The translations under genes and the position numbers were made by a program. 64,000 nt of DNA from Thereva unica (lineage: Eukaryota; Arthropoda; Insecta; Diptera; Therevidae), in assembly GCA_949987705.1 (NCBI GenBank), contig OX465281.1, positions 98,364,326-98,428,325 on the forward strand, written 5' to 3'. The notes beneath the pieces are model-generated. The model did not search any database, was not told where the DNA came from, and saw nothing but the letters and a program-made list of their open reading frames with translations. The first letter of the stretch is position 1, and each line of letters begins with the position of its first letter. Shown piece after piece: positions 11,194 through 23,291 of this stretch.

Positions 11194-13533
11194 GTAATTC
11201 TTTTACAAACCGAACGGGTTTTGACCTTCACCTCTCTGATTGGGCTGAAAATTTTTTTCCAGTTTCTATATTGAAAAATAAGAGATACGTGTCCGAGGAA
11301 TTTTTTTTTATAGCCTATTTTCGATTTTATAAGTTATAACAAATTTCATAATAGTGGTTGGTGACTCATTTTAAACAATGTATAGCTCCAAATCCTTAAG
11401 AGCTACAAAATTTTCACCAATGGCACTTTTGTAGCTAAAGAGTTGAACTTTAAGAAAAAAAATTGAGAAAAAAAAATTATCAACAAATTAATATTGTTAT
11501 TAACAATTTAACTGTTTTAATCGATTTTTAACAATTACCCCCAAAATGAATCGAGTTTTTATTATTACCATCGTATTCTGCGTCAAATTTTACGTAAAAA
11601 TCATGTTTCTAAAATATGGGGACTTTTCAATTGTTATTGTTAAAATATTAATTTATGTAGCGCGTAATGGTAAAAAAAACTGTTTTTTGAGTATAAAATA
11701 ATATCTGTACCTCGTATCAAAAAAAGTTAAACGTAAAAGTTGTAGATAATTGAAAGATCTACAACTTTTGTATTTACCATTTGTCAGTATAACCTCAAAA
11801 TTTTGGAATATCATGCAAAAAAGCGAGAAATCACCATTTTATCATTTATTTAGAGTAATTTTTTACTTGTAAAATGGAGATGAGCAATAATAACTGAAGA
11901 AATTATATTTTATTGAATTAATAAAAATGTGTAATAAAAAACCAAGTAAACATTATGATTGCTTAATATTTATTTCTAGATGTAACAAAATTTTTATGTA
12001 CAAGTAAAACTTTTTTACAGTTTCATAACAAAATTATGTCACTTGAAAATTTTCACAATATTTGTTTTTTCGTGCAAAGAAAACAGCCTCGCTTCTTAGG
12101 TTAGGTATGTCTGAACTCAATATAATAATCAAAATATTGTACGTACCAATTCTGGAAGTTCATTTTCACTCTCTTTTGTATCTTCTTTTTTCAACCTTGA
12201 TAACTTTAAGCTTCAAGAAGAACAAATTTTTTGTTGTAATGCATCTGACGAAATTGCCAAGTCCAGTTTCAAAAGTTGGGTTTCATTTACTGTCCTCAAA
12301 TCGCAAGTGTTTGTTGTTGGATGTTTGAGATTAAAAGGATTAAAACATCTGTCTGATCGATAACTAGTATTTTGCATTTTACGTGCCTCTTTCCGTGGCA
12401 TTGTTACAAAGTAAAAATTATTCAACTTTAAATTACAACGAGTGAGAATATGTCTTGGTAGCGGACCAAAATAAACGCACAGCTGATCCAAAAGCCAACG
12501 AACTTGTAGTACGGGGAATGTACGCGAGTAGCGTGTGTAACACTTTGAATCATAGATCGTACAGTAGGCAGGCTTCCCCGCGAAATTTTAAAATTCCAAA
12601 AAATCAGAGAGAGGAAGAATCTATTTTTTATATAAAAGCAGACAATTAATAAAACAATAAAAAACAAAGTAGCAATAAAAAAATTTGAAGAACAAAAAAC
12701 AGTTTACGTGTTGATGTTACGTCGAGCATTGTTATTATTATTTTTTTGTCTAGTGGTTAATAATCTTTTTTTTTTCTTTAATAAAAATTCGTTTTTCATC
12801 ATTCAGGAGATTAGATTGGAAAACAAATCACTCATGATTTAATTTTAATGAAAATTTATACTAAATAAATGATAAAATGGTGATTTCTCGCTTTTTTGCA
12901 TGATATTCCAAAATTTTGAGGTTATACTGACAAATGGTAAATACAAAAGTTGTAGATCTTTCAATTATCTACAACTTTTACGTTTAACTTTTTTTGATAC
13001 GAGGTACAGATATTATTTTATACTCAAAAAACAGTTTTTTTTACCATTACGCGCTACATAAATTAATATTTTAACAATAACAATTGAAAAGTCCCCATAT
13101 TTTAGAAACATGATTTTTACGTAAAATTTGACGCAGAATACGATGGTAATAATAAAAACTCGATTCATTTTGGGGGTAATTGTTAAAAATCGATTAAAAC
13201 AGTTAAATTGTTAATAACAATATTAATTTGTTGATAATTTTTTTTTTCTCAATTTTTTTTCTTAAAGTTCAACTCTTTAGCTACAAAAGTGCCATTGGTG
13301 AAAATTTTGTAGCTCTTAAGGATTTGGAGCTATACATTGTTTAAAATGAGTCACCAACCACTATTATGAAATTTGCTATAACTTATAAAATCGAAAATAG
13401 GCTATAAAAAAAAAATTCCTCGGACACGTATCTCTTATTTTTCAATATAGAAACTGGACAAAAAATTTTCAGCCCAATCGGAGAGGTGACGATTAATTTT
13501 TAGCAAAATCCGTTCGGTTTGTAAAAGAATGAC

Positions 13534-13535
<2 letters not shown>
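11192..13535. mobile_element. DNA element with about 670-bp TIRs in a (TA)n tract
   Basis: Left arm 11,192-11,853 and right arm 12,861-13,535 are near-identical reverse complements. Outer ends are GGGTAATTCTTTTACAAACC and a version with one change (GGGTCATTC). The middle kilobase holds a broken minus-strand ORF (12,213-12,491). TA repeats on both sides are consistent with a TA duplication, as in the Tc1/mariner group, but inside a TA tract the duplication length cannot be determined. Superfamily unassigned. Confidence 0.8.
12141..12491 (-). pseudogene. Unassigned Cys-pair protein of the long-TIR element
   Basis: The 92-codon frame starting at 12,491 contains TMPRKEARKMQNTSYRSDRC, then CFNPFNLKHP and a C-terminal QQKICSS. 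It ends in TGA at 12,213-12,215, but the same frame stays open for about 25 more codons (SLKLSRLKKEDTKESENELP) to a TGA near 12,139. The spacing of RC, TC and KICSS suggests a small zinc-binding module. It is the only sizeable frame between the TIRs, so it may be the remains of the element's own DNA-binding protein. I do not recognise the family; function is not inferred. Confidence 0.4.

Positions 13536-13593
<58 letters not shown>
13536..13593. repeat. (TA)n microsatellite, right
   Basis: About 28 TA repeats between the right TIR and the ACTAGCTGGGACCCGGTGCG start of X copy B. Confidence 0.9.
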
Positions 13594-13595
<2 letters not shown>

Positions 13596-14716
13596 TAGCT
13601 GGGACCCGGTGCGCCTACGCTGCACCCATAAGTCAATAGTAAACAATAAAAACCATCCATTGACTTAGTATTTTTCGAGATATGAATTTTACACAGATGA
13701 AATACCTCAAAGAACATGGGTCTTGCGTCGGCCGCCATGAATCGGTATATTGAGTCTACTGCATTGCTTATTGTATTCTACTTATCATACCCTTTTATTT
13801 GATACCCATGTTGAGGGGATTGTGAAGAAAGTGGTAATCCGGCCTCTTTAGACGGCCGCCATGGATCTAAAGATATATTTTGTATACTACATTGCTTATT
13901 GTATACTACTTATCATACCCTTTCATTTGATACCCATGTCGAGGCGGTTGTGAAGAAAGTGGTAATCCGGCCTCTTCAGACGGCCGCCATGGATCTAAAG
14001 ATATATTTTGTATACTACATTGCTTATTGTATTCTACTTATCATACCCTTTCATTTGATACCCATGTCGAGGTGGTTGTGAAGAAAGTGGTACTCCGCCC
14101 TCTTAAGACGGCCGCCATGGATCTAAAGATATATTTTGTATACTACATTGCTTATTGTATTCTCCTTAACATACCCTTTCATTTGATACCCATGTTGAGG
14201 TGGTTGTGAAGAAAGTGGTAATCCGGCCTCTTGAGACGGCCGCCATGGATCTAAAGATATATTTTGTATACTACATTGCTTATTGTATTCTAGTTATCAT
14301 ACCCTTTCATTTGATACCCATGTCGAGGGGGTTATAAAGAAAATGGTAATCCGTCCTCTATGTCGAGGTGGTGGTGAAGAAATGGTATTCCGCCCTCTTG
14401 TGTCGGCCGCCATGGATATAAAGACATAGCTTATTGTATTCTACTTATCATACCCCTTCATTTGATACCCATGTCGAGGGGGTTGTGAAGAAAATGGTAA
14501 TGCGTCCTCTTGAGGTGGCCTCGGTGGATCTAACTATTTATTGAGTATACTGTATTGCTTATTGTATTCTACTTATCATGCCGTTTCATTCGATACCCTT
14601 GTCGAGGGGTTTTGAAGAAAATGGTAATCCGCCCTCTTGAGATGACAGCCATGGATCTAACCAGATATTGTGTATATTATATCGCTTATGGTATTCTACT
14701 TATGATACCCTTTCAA

Positions 14717-15176
14717 TTTTTTTTTTTTATGTGAAAGACTAGAGTCTCAGGAAAGGCCCTTTATACTGTTGACAATCTATTTTCTTCGTATAGAATGCAA
14801 TGTCGAACAGCAGCTCTAGTCGGGGAGGAAGGAACCGCCACAACCTTCCGCGATTTTTTCAGTCCACCTACTCCCAACCATTACTATCGCGACTCTGACA
14901 TCGGGGCATCGAGAAACAACTCGCTGGAGTGTTATGCCTCCTGAAACGAGTTGAGTCTCATCAACCAACCGATGACATGCGCTTTGGTGGAGCGGGGAAG
15001 GGCTAAGGAAGGCTATGACACGAGGAATCAGGAATGTAAAGAGGGAAGAAGAAAGAAGGAAAGCTATGTAGGTAGGAAAGTGGAAAAGGCGAAGGACCGC
15101 GGGGCTGGCCGGGATTCGAACCCGGGACCTCTGGGATAGCAGTCAGGCGCCTTACCCCTAGACTACCGAGGCCCCC
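14717..15176 (-). mobile_element. tRNA-derived SINE, minus strand
   Basis: Interrupts a minisatellite unit. Read on the minus strand it has a tRNA-like head (15,176-15,101), an unrelated body of about 370 bp and a 12-nt A tail (T run at 14,717-14,728). Such an element depends on LINE machinery for movement. The unit is split between CTTTCAATT on the left and TTTGATACC on the right; a clean duplication is not visible because the flanks are repetitive. Arrays A and C lack it. Confidence 0.85.
15101..15176 (-). other. tRNA-like SINE head with A and B boxes
   Basis: Minus strand starts GGGGGCCTCGGTAGTCTAGG (A-box region) and has GGTCCCGGGTTCGAATCCCG (B box and T arm, a good stem). The acceptor ends pair only partly (GGGG with CCCC) and the anticodon arm is poorly paired around CTGCTAT. 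It is therefore a pol III promoter of a SINE rather than a working tRNA. Confidence 0.8.
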
Positions 15177-17958
15177 TATATTTGATACCTATGTCGAGGT
15201 GGTGGTGAAGAAATGGTAGTCCGCCCTCTTGAGACGGCCGCCATGGATATAAAGACAAAGCTTATTGTATTCTACTTAGCATACCCTTTCATTTGATACC
15301 CATGTCGAGGGGTTTGTGAAGAAAATGGTAATCCGCCCTCTTGAGATGACAGCCATGGATCTAACCAGATATTGAGTATATTATATCGCTTATGGTATTC
15401 TACTTATTATACCCTTTCAATTGATACCTATGTCGAGGTGGTGGTGAAGAAATGGTAGTCCGCCCTCTTGAGACGGCCGCCATGGATATAAAGACATAAC
15501 TTATTGTGTTCTACTTATCATGCCCTTTCATTTGATACCCATGTCGAGGGGGTTGTGATGAAAATGGTAATCCGCCCTCTTGAGATAACCGCCGTGGATC
15601 TAAATATATTTTAAGTATACTAAATCGCTTATTGTGTTCTACTTATCATTCCCTTTAATTTCATACCCATGTCGTGGGGGTTGTGAAGAAAATGGCAATA
15701 CGTCCTCTTGAGGTGGCCTCGGTGGATCTAACTATTTATTGAGTATACTATATTGCTTATTGTATTCTACTTATCATACCCTTTCATTTGATACCCATGT
15801 CGAGGGGGTTGTGAAGAAAATGGTAGTCCGCCCTCTTGAGATGACAGCCATGGATCTAACCAGATATTGAGTATATTATATCGCTTATGGTATTCTACTT
15901 ATGACACCCTTTCAATTGATACCTTTGTCGAGGTGGTGGTGAAGAAATGGTAGTCCGCCCTCTTGAAACAGCCGCCACGGATATAAAGACATAGCTTACT
16001 GTATTCTACTTATCATACCCTTTCATTTGATACCCATGTCGTGGGGGTTGTGAAGAAAATGGCAATACGTCCTCTTGAGGTGGCCTCGGTGGATCTGACT
16101 ATTTATTGAGTATACTTGCTTATTGTATTCTACTTATCATACCCTTTCATTTGATACCCATGTCGAGGGGGTTGTGATGAAAATGGTAATCCGCCCTCTT
16201 GAGATAACCGCCGTGGATCTAAATATATTTTAAGTATACTAAATCGCTTATTGTGTTCTACTTATCATTCCCTTTCATTTCATACCCATGTCGTGGGGGT
16301 TGTGAAGAAAATGGCAATACGTCCTCTTGAGGTGGCCTCGGTGGATCTAAATATTTATTGAGTATACTATATTGCTTATTGTATTCTACTTATCATACCC
16401 TTTCATTTGATACCCATGTCGAGGTGGTGGTAAAGAAATGCCAGTCCGCCCTCTTGAGACGGCCGCCATGGATATAAAGACATAGCTTATTGTATTCTAC
16501 TTATCATACCCTTTCATTTGATACCCATGTCGTGGGGGTTGCGAAGAAAATGGTAATACGTCCTCTTGAGGTGGCCTCGGTGGATCTAACTATTTATTGA
16601 GTATACTATATTGCTAATTGTATTCTACTTATCATACCCTTTCACTTGATACCCATGTCGAGGGGGTTGTGAAGAAAATGGTAGTCCGCCCTCTTGAGAT
16701 GACAGCCATGGATCTAACCAGATATTGAGTATATTATATCGCTTATGGTATTCTACTTATGACACCCTTTCAATTGATACCTTTGTCGAGGTGGTGGTGA
16801 AGAAATGGTAGTCCGCCCTCTTGAAACAGCCGCCATGGATATAAAGACATAGCTTACTGTATTCTACTTATCATACCCTTTCATTTGATACCCATGTCGT
16901 GGGGGTTGTGAAGAAAATGGAATACGTCCTCTTGAGGTGGCCTCGGTGGATCTGACTATTTATTGAGTATACTTGCTTATTGTATTCTACTTATCATACC
17001 CTTTCATTTGATACCCATGTCGAAGGGGTTGTGAAGATAATGGTAATCCGCCCTCATGAGATGACAGCCTTGGATCTAACCAGATATTGAGTATATTGTA
17101 TCGCTTATGGTATTCTACTTATGATACCCTTTCAATTGATACCTATGTCGAGGTGGTGGTGAAGAAATGGTAGTCCGCCCTCTTGAAAAGCCCGCCATGG
17201 ATATAAAGACATAGCTTATTGTATTCTACTTATCATACCCTTTCATTTGATACCCATGTCGAGGGGGTTGTGAAGAAAATGGTAATCCGCCCTCTTGAGA
17301 CGTGTACAATGCGTACCCTTTTTGTTAATCATCGAAATGATAGGGAATGCTATTTGACATCAACAGTGCTGGATTTGACTAACTTGTAAGGAATATGTCA
17401 TATTTTTAGAAATAAATTACGATTACGAACTCGGCATTCGGTATTTCAAAATTTTACTGTTCATTTGTACTGTGAACTACATGTTTTTTATAGTACCTAA
17501 CGCAATCTGATACCAAAGTTGTGACTAACCACTTTAAATGAATACATTTTGTTAATCATGTAATGCCATCTGGCATCAACAGTTCGAGTAAACACTTTTC
17601 GACTAACTAGTAGCACCATCTCCTTTATTGAGCAATTGAAATAACTTAGAGCGCCATCTGACAGAATAATTTTGAGTACCCACTTTTTTAGACTGAAGGA
17701 GAAGAAAAAAGTTCGATTCGAAATGTAAAAAATGTAAAAATAAAGAAAACGAAGAATGATAGGAAAAAAAACTCATGGAATAATAAATTATTTATATTTT
17801 GGGTATCGGTTACAAATGAAAAATTATTTATATTGCTTATAAAAAGGTGATAAATAGCATAATTTTATAAAAAAAACACCTTGTTTTCTATGTTTAGGGG
17901 TAAATAAGGCATTAGCTGTTTGCCCTTACGAACTCGGCAAACTACCGCTTGCCTTGAT

Positions 17959-20900
17959 CCCACCAAAAAAACATTAAAAATGTGATTTAGAAGTTCGTGG
18001 GCGCGGAAATTATTTATTGGGACAGTTTAAAACACACTTATAACAAAAAGAAGTGATATGGATTAGTCAAGATGAATCGTTAATAGCATGAAAAAATTAA
18101 ACACGTGCATTTACGAACGAATTCAAAGGAATTATACAACTGCCAATTTTTATTTAAAACTCAATAAAGTATTATCAACCGCGAAAAAGTTGGCTGGCGC
18201 GTTCGTTGTATACCTAGCATGAATCTTTGCTGAATTCAGCGTGGCTCAGTCTATAGTATTTCTAATAAAATTTGTTACATTTCGAAGGGCAGCTAAGATT
18301 CATGCTCTAAAATTGTTGTAAAATTCCTTTGAATTCGTTCGTAAATGCACGTGTTTAATTATTTCATGCTATTAACGATTCATCTTGACTAATCCATATC
18401 ACTTCTTTTTGTTATAAGTGTGTTTTAAACTGTCCCAATAAATAATTTCCGCGCCCACGAACTTCTAAATCACATTTTTAATGTTTTTTTGGTGGGATAT
18501 CACTCTTTTTTGTTTTAATACATTCTAAAATAAATAATCTTCTGTATAAAGAAATATTATGTATTTAATTGTTCATTATATTTTTTTATTTATTTTATAA
18601 GTAGGTAATAACAAAATAACAATATAACAAAATGCAGGAATTCAAATTAATATTATTGCCTTTGTAAAAAAACAAACATAAGCTCCTTTAGAGTTTCTCG
18701 GCCAAGATTTTTTCTGTGGAATTATTGATCCATAACTAGATCGATTTTTCTTTCAACATGCTGATCTAATGACGTTGTTCGAGTGTTCCTTTGAATTCGT
18801 TCGTCAATGCACGTGTTTAATTATTTAATGCTAGTGTGTTCTAGTTATGATACCCTTTCATTTGATACCAATGTCGATGGGCTATGTAAAGAAAATGGAT
18901 ATCCGCTTCTTTCCGCTAAATATATTTTGAGTATACTAAATCGCTTATTGTGTTCTACTTATCATTCCCTTTCGTTTGATACCTATGTCGAGGGGGTTGT
19001 GAAGAAAATGGTAATCCGTCCTCTTGAGATGACCGCCATGGATCTAACCAGATATTGAGTATACTATATAGCTTATTATGTTCTACTTATCATTCCCTTT
19101 CATTTGATACACATGTCGAGGGGGTTATAAAGAAAATGGTAATCCGTCCTCTTGAGATGGCCGCCGTGGATCTAACGGTATATTGAGTATACTATATCGC
19201 TTATTATGTTGTTCTTATTCCCTTTCATTTGATACCCATGTCGAGGGAGTTTTGATGAAAATGGTAATCCACCCTCTTGAGATGACCGCCATGTATCTAA
19301 GCAGATATTGAGTATATTATATCGCTTATGATATTCTACTTATGATACCCTTTCAATTGATACCTATGTCGAGGTGGTGGTGAAGAAATGGTATTCCGCC
19401 CTCTTGTGTCGGCCGCCATGGATATAAAGACATAGCTTATTGTATTCTGCTTATCATACCCTTTCATTTGATACCCATGTCGAGGGGTTGAGAAGAAAAT
19501 TATAATCCGCCCCCTTGAGATGACCGCCATGGATCTAACCAGATATTGAGTATATTATATCGCTTATGGTATTCTACTTATGATACCCTTTCAATCGATA
19601 CCTATGTCGAGGTGGTGGTGAAGAAATGGTAGTCCGCCCTCTTGAGACGACCGCCATGGATATAAAGACATAGCTTATTGTGTTCTACTTATCATACCCT
19701 TTCATTTGATACCCATGTCCAGGGGGTTGTGAAGAAAATGGTAATCCGCCCTTTTGAGATAACCGCCGTGGATCTAAATATATTTTAAGTATACTAAATC
19801 GCTTATTGTGTTCTACTTATCATTCCCTTTAATTTGATACACATGTCGAGGGGGTTATAAAGAAAATGGTAATCCGTCCTCTATGTCGAGGTGGTGGTGA
19901 AGAAATGGTATTCCGCCCTCTTGTGTCGGCCGCCATGGATATAAAGACATAGCTTATTGTATTCTACTTATCATACCCCTTCATTTGATACCCATGTCGA
20001 GGGGGTTGTGAAGAAAATGGTAATGCGTCCTCTTGAGGTGGCCTCGGTGGATCTAACTATTTATTGAGTATACTGTATTGCTTATTGTATTCTACTTATC
20101 ATGCCGTTTCATTCGATACCCTTGTCGAGGGGTTGTGAAGAAAATGGAAATCCGCCCTCTTGAGACGGCCGCCATGGATATAAAGACGTAGGTTAATGTA
20201 TTCTACTTTTCATACCCTTTCATTTGATACCCATGTCGAAGGGGTTTTGTAGAAAATGGTAATCCGCCCTCTTGAGATGACCGCCGTGGATCTAACCAGA
20301 TATTGAGTATACTATATTGCTTATTGTCTTCTACTTAAGATACCCTTTCAATTGATACCTATGTCGAGGTGGTGGTGAAGAAATGGTAGTCCGCCCTCTT
20401 GAGACAGTCGCCATGGATATAAAGACATAGTTTATTGTATTCTACTTATCATACCCTTTCATTTGATACCCATGTCGAGGGGGTTGTGAAGAAAATATTA
20501 ATCCGCCCTCTTGAGATGACAGCCATGGATCTAACCAGATATTGAGTATATTATATCGCTTATGGTATTCTACTTATGATACCCTTTCAATTGATACCTA
20601 TGTCGAGGTGGTGGTGAAGAAATGGTAGTCCGCCCTCTTGAGACGGCCGCCATGGATATAAAGACATAGCTTATTGTATTCTACTTATCATACCCTTTCA
20701 TTTGATACCCATGTCGAGGGGGTTGTGAAGAAAATGGTAATCCGCCCTCTTGAGATGACGGCCATGGATCTAACCAGATATTGAGTATATTATATCGCTT
20801 ATGGTATTCTACTTATGATACCCTTTCAATTGATACCTATGTCGAGGTGGTGGTGTAGAAATGGTAGCCCGCCCGCTTGAGACGGCCGCCATGGATATAA

Positions 20901-22146
20901 AGACATAGCTTATTGTGTTCTACTTATCATACCCTTTCATTTGATACCCATGTCGTGGGGGTTGTGAAGAAAATTGCAATACGTCCTCTTGAGGTGGCCT
21001 CGGTGGATCTAACTATTTATTGAGTATACTATATTGCTTATTGTATTCTACTTATCATACCCTTTAATTTGATACCCATGTCGAGGGGGTTGTGAAGAAA
21101 ATGATAATCCGCCCTCTTGAGATGACAGCCATGGATCTAGCCAGTTATTGAGTATACTATATCGCTTATGGTATTCTACTTATGATACCCTTTCAATTGA
21201 TACCTATGTCGAGGTGGTGGTGAAGAAATGGTAGTCCGCCCTCTTGAGACGGCCGCCATGGATATAAAGACATAGCTTATTGTATTCTACTTACCATACC
21301 CTTTCATTTGATACCCATGTCGAGTGGGTTGTGAAGAAAATGGTAATCCGCCCTCTTGAGGTGGCCTCCGTGGATCTGACTATTTATTGAGTATACTTAC
21401 TTGCTTATTGTATTCTACTTATCATACCCTTTCATTTGATACCCATGTCGAGGGGGTTGTGAAGAAAATGGTAATCCGCCCTCTTGAGACGTGTACAATG
21501 CGTACCCTTTTTGTTAATCATCGAAATGATAGGGAATGCTATTTGACATCAACAGTGCTGGATTTGACTAACTTGTAAGGAATATGTCATATTTTTAGAA
21601 ATAAATTACGATTACGAACTCGGCATTCGGTATTTCAAAATTTTACTGTACATTTGTACTGTGAACTACATGTTTTTATAGTACCTAACGCAATCTGATA
21701 CCATAGTTGCGACTAACCACTTTAAATGAATACATTTTGTTAATCTCTTAATGCCATCTGGCTTCAACAGTTCGAGTAAACACTTTTCGACTAACTAGTA
21801 GCACCATCTCCTTTATTGAGCAATTGAAATAACTTAGAGCGCCATCTGACAGAATAATTTTGAGTACCCACTTTTTTAGACTGAAGGAGAAGAAAAAAGT
21901 TCGATTCGAAATGTAAAAAATGTAAAAATAAAGAAAACGAAGAATGATAGGAATAAAAATTCATGGAATAATAAATTATGTATATTTTGGGTATCGGTTA
22001 CAAATGAAAAATTATTTATATTGCTTATAAAAAGGTGATAAATCGCATAATTTTATAAAAAAAACACCTTGTTTTCTATGTTTAGGCGTAAATAAGGCAT
22101 TAGCTGTTTGCCCTTACGAACTCGGCAAACTACCGCTTGCCTTGAT
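17959..22146. repeat. Repeat X, copy C (near-identical to copy A)
   Basis: Matches copy A from CCCACCAAAAAAACATT to TTGCCTTGAT with scattered single-base changes and one-base indels; the shift is 16,440 at the start and 16,439 at the end. Foldback arms are 17,959-18,140 and about 18,315-18,496. It begins on the base after copy B ends, so B and C form a head-to-tail pair. The right edge abuts the truncated minus-strand LINE at 22,147. Confidence 0.8.
18834..21486. repeat. Minisatellite array C
   Basis: Unit by unit the same order as array A, differing by point changes only, so the array was copied as a block and not expanded independently. Open frames here duplicate those in array A and are not genes. 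Confidence 0.9.
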
Positions 22147-23265
22147 TATCAACTTTTTTCTTTGTGTTGATAAATTGAAAGAATGTTCTGGGATCACCAT
22201 ACATTTTACCTTCCATGTTTCTGAGGTATTCCTTATAGAGGATTTTGGAGAGAGCATGAAATTGGTCATAGCAATTGAGAAATGCATCGAAACTCGCAGT
22301 GTCTTTCTTCTTCAGATAGGTTTTCCAGAGTTTATTCTTCAGGTTTTTGGTACGTCTCAACTCGTTGTTGTACCACGGTGGGGATGATCTGGACGACTTT
22401 AACGGCTCGATAGGTACACAGGATGCGAAAGTTTCATACAGGACGGAATAAAATCTTGCTACATCGACATCCAACTCATTATGTGAGAGCAACCAATTGA
22501 AGTCGACCGAAGTGAGCATGGATGACAGTTCCTCAAGGTTGGCTTTTTTAAAGTTGAAGGTAAAGGTTGACTCCTCTGGGATTGGCTTATTGTTAAAGAC
22601 AGAACAATAGCTCAGTAGGAGAGGAGGGTGATAATTATCGACAGGTGACAAGACAATTGAGCTAGGCTCAACATTCATGTTGTCTGAGTCGGAAAAGAAT
22701 ACAAGATCTTACCGCCTTCACCACTCATTTGGTTCAGGCCGCATGAGAATAGGGAATTCAGAAAGCTGGACTCCCTAAAATTAAGGTTGTTTTCAGGGAG
22801 GTAGTTATCGTCATCATCGCAAGATACCCATTGAACATTGGGTAAATTAAAATCACCTAAAAGTAGGATTTCGTCTTTAGAATCCATCATATCCTGGATA
22901 TGATTAATGCAGGAAATTAGGATATCATAAAGGTTATGACCTTCATCGTCAAGAGTGCTGAGCATATCGGGTAGGATGTAACAGCAGATCAAGAACAGGT
23001 TATTGTGGGCAAGAGAGACTTTAAGAGCGAGAAGCTCAATGTCCAAAGAGTTGGAAAAACTAGGAAGCGTTATTGAAGAGCAATTGAGACGGTTATTACA
23101 AGCAAGTAGTAAACCACCTCCACGAGCCTCCGAGTCATTATATCTATCCCTCCGAAAAACTTGGAAGGAGGAGTCGAATAGTTCGGCATTGAGGATCCCA
23201 CCATATAACCATGTTTCCGTAAAAGCGATTATATCAAAATCGCTGGCCGAGGTTGATAGAAACAC
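22147..23265 (-). pseudogene. CR1/jockey-like LINE ORF2: endonuclease, truncated
   Basis: The frame from 23,265 to about 22,675 has the AP-endonuclease motifs FDIIAFTETWL, EARGGGLLLA and EILLLGDFNLPNVQW. A frame change near 22,680 leads into a second frame with SSPPWYNNELRRTKNLKNKL and a FFQFINTKKK-like end, the linker before the reverse transcriptase. The reverse transcriptase is missing because X copy C cuts the element at 22,147. The endonuclease nicks target DNA for target-primed reverse transcription. It lies 27 bp downstream of ORF1 and is not functional. Confidence 0.8.
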
Positions 23266-23291
23266 ATCGTGGGTTTTGGACCTCTTTCCTC

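Larger units (their letters stand above)
13700..17297. repeat. Minisatellite array B
   Basis: Same unit families as arrays A and C. The first units (13,740-14,290) are a homogeneous run with GGATCTAAAGATATATTTTG spacers and GAAGAAAGTGGTA instead of GAAGAAAATGGTA, a subtype absent from A and C. Later units return to the alternating long/short pattern, and a block around 16,020-16,200 recurs near 16,870-17,000. Confidence 0.9.
13594..17958. repeat. Repeat X, copy B (different 5' end, own array)
   Basis: Starts after (TA)n with ACTAGCTGGGACCCGGTGCG then CCTACGCTGCACCC. This resembles the conserved start of (TA)n-associated Helitron/Helentron-type interspersed elements in insects (from memory). 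It lacks the foldback of copies A and C. The minisatellite (about 13,700-17,297) has its own unit order and a SINE insertion. The tail 17,298-17,958 matches the tails of A and C and ends in the same GGCAA/TTGCC hairpin. Copy C follows with no spacer. Confidence 0.65.

Noticed and set aside
15101..15176. Functional tRNA gene
   Set aside because: The anticodon and acceptor stems are poor and it is continuous with a SINE body and A tail.
18807..19058. ORFs of 60-85 codons in the X arrays (also at 2368, 4948, 13,899 and 21,387)
   Set aside because: They are reading frames through tandem units and recur wherever the unit occurs; no start context or motif.
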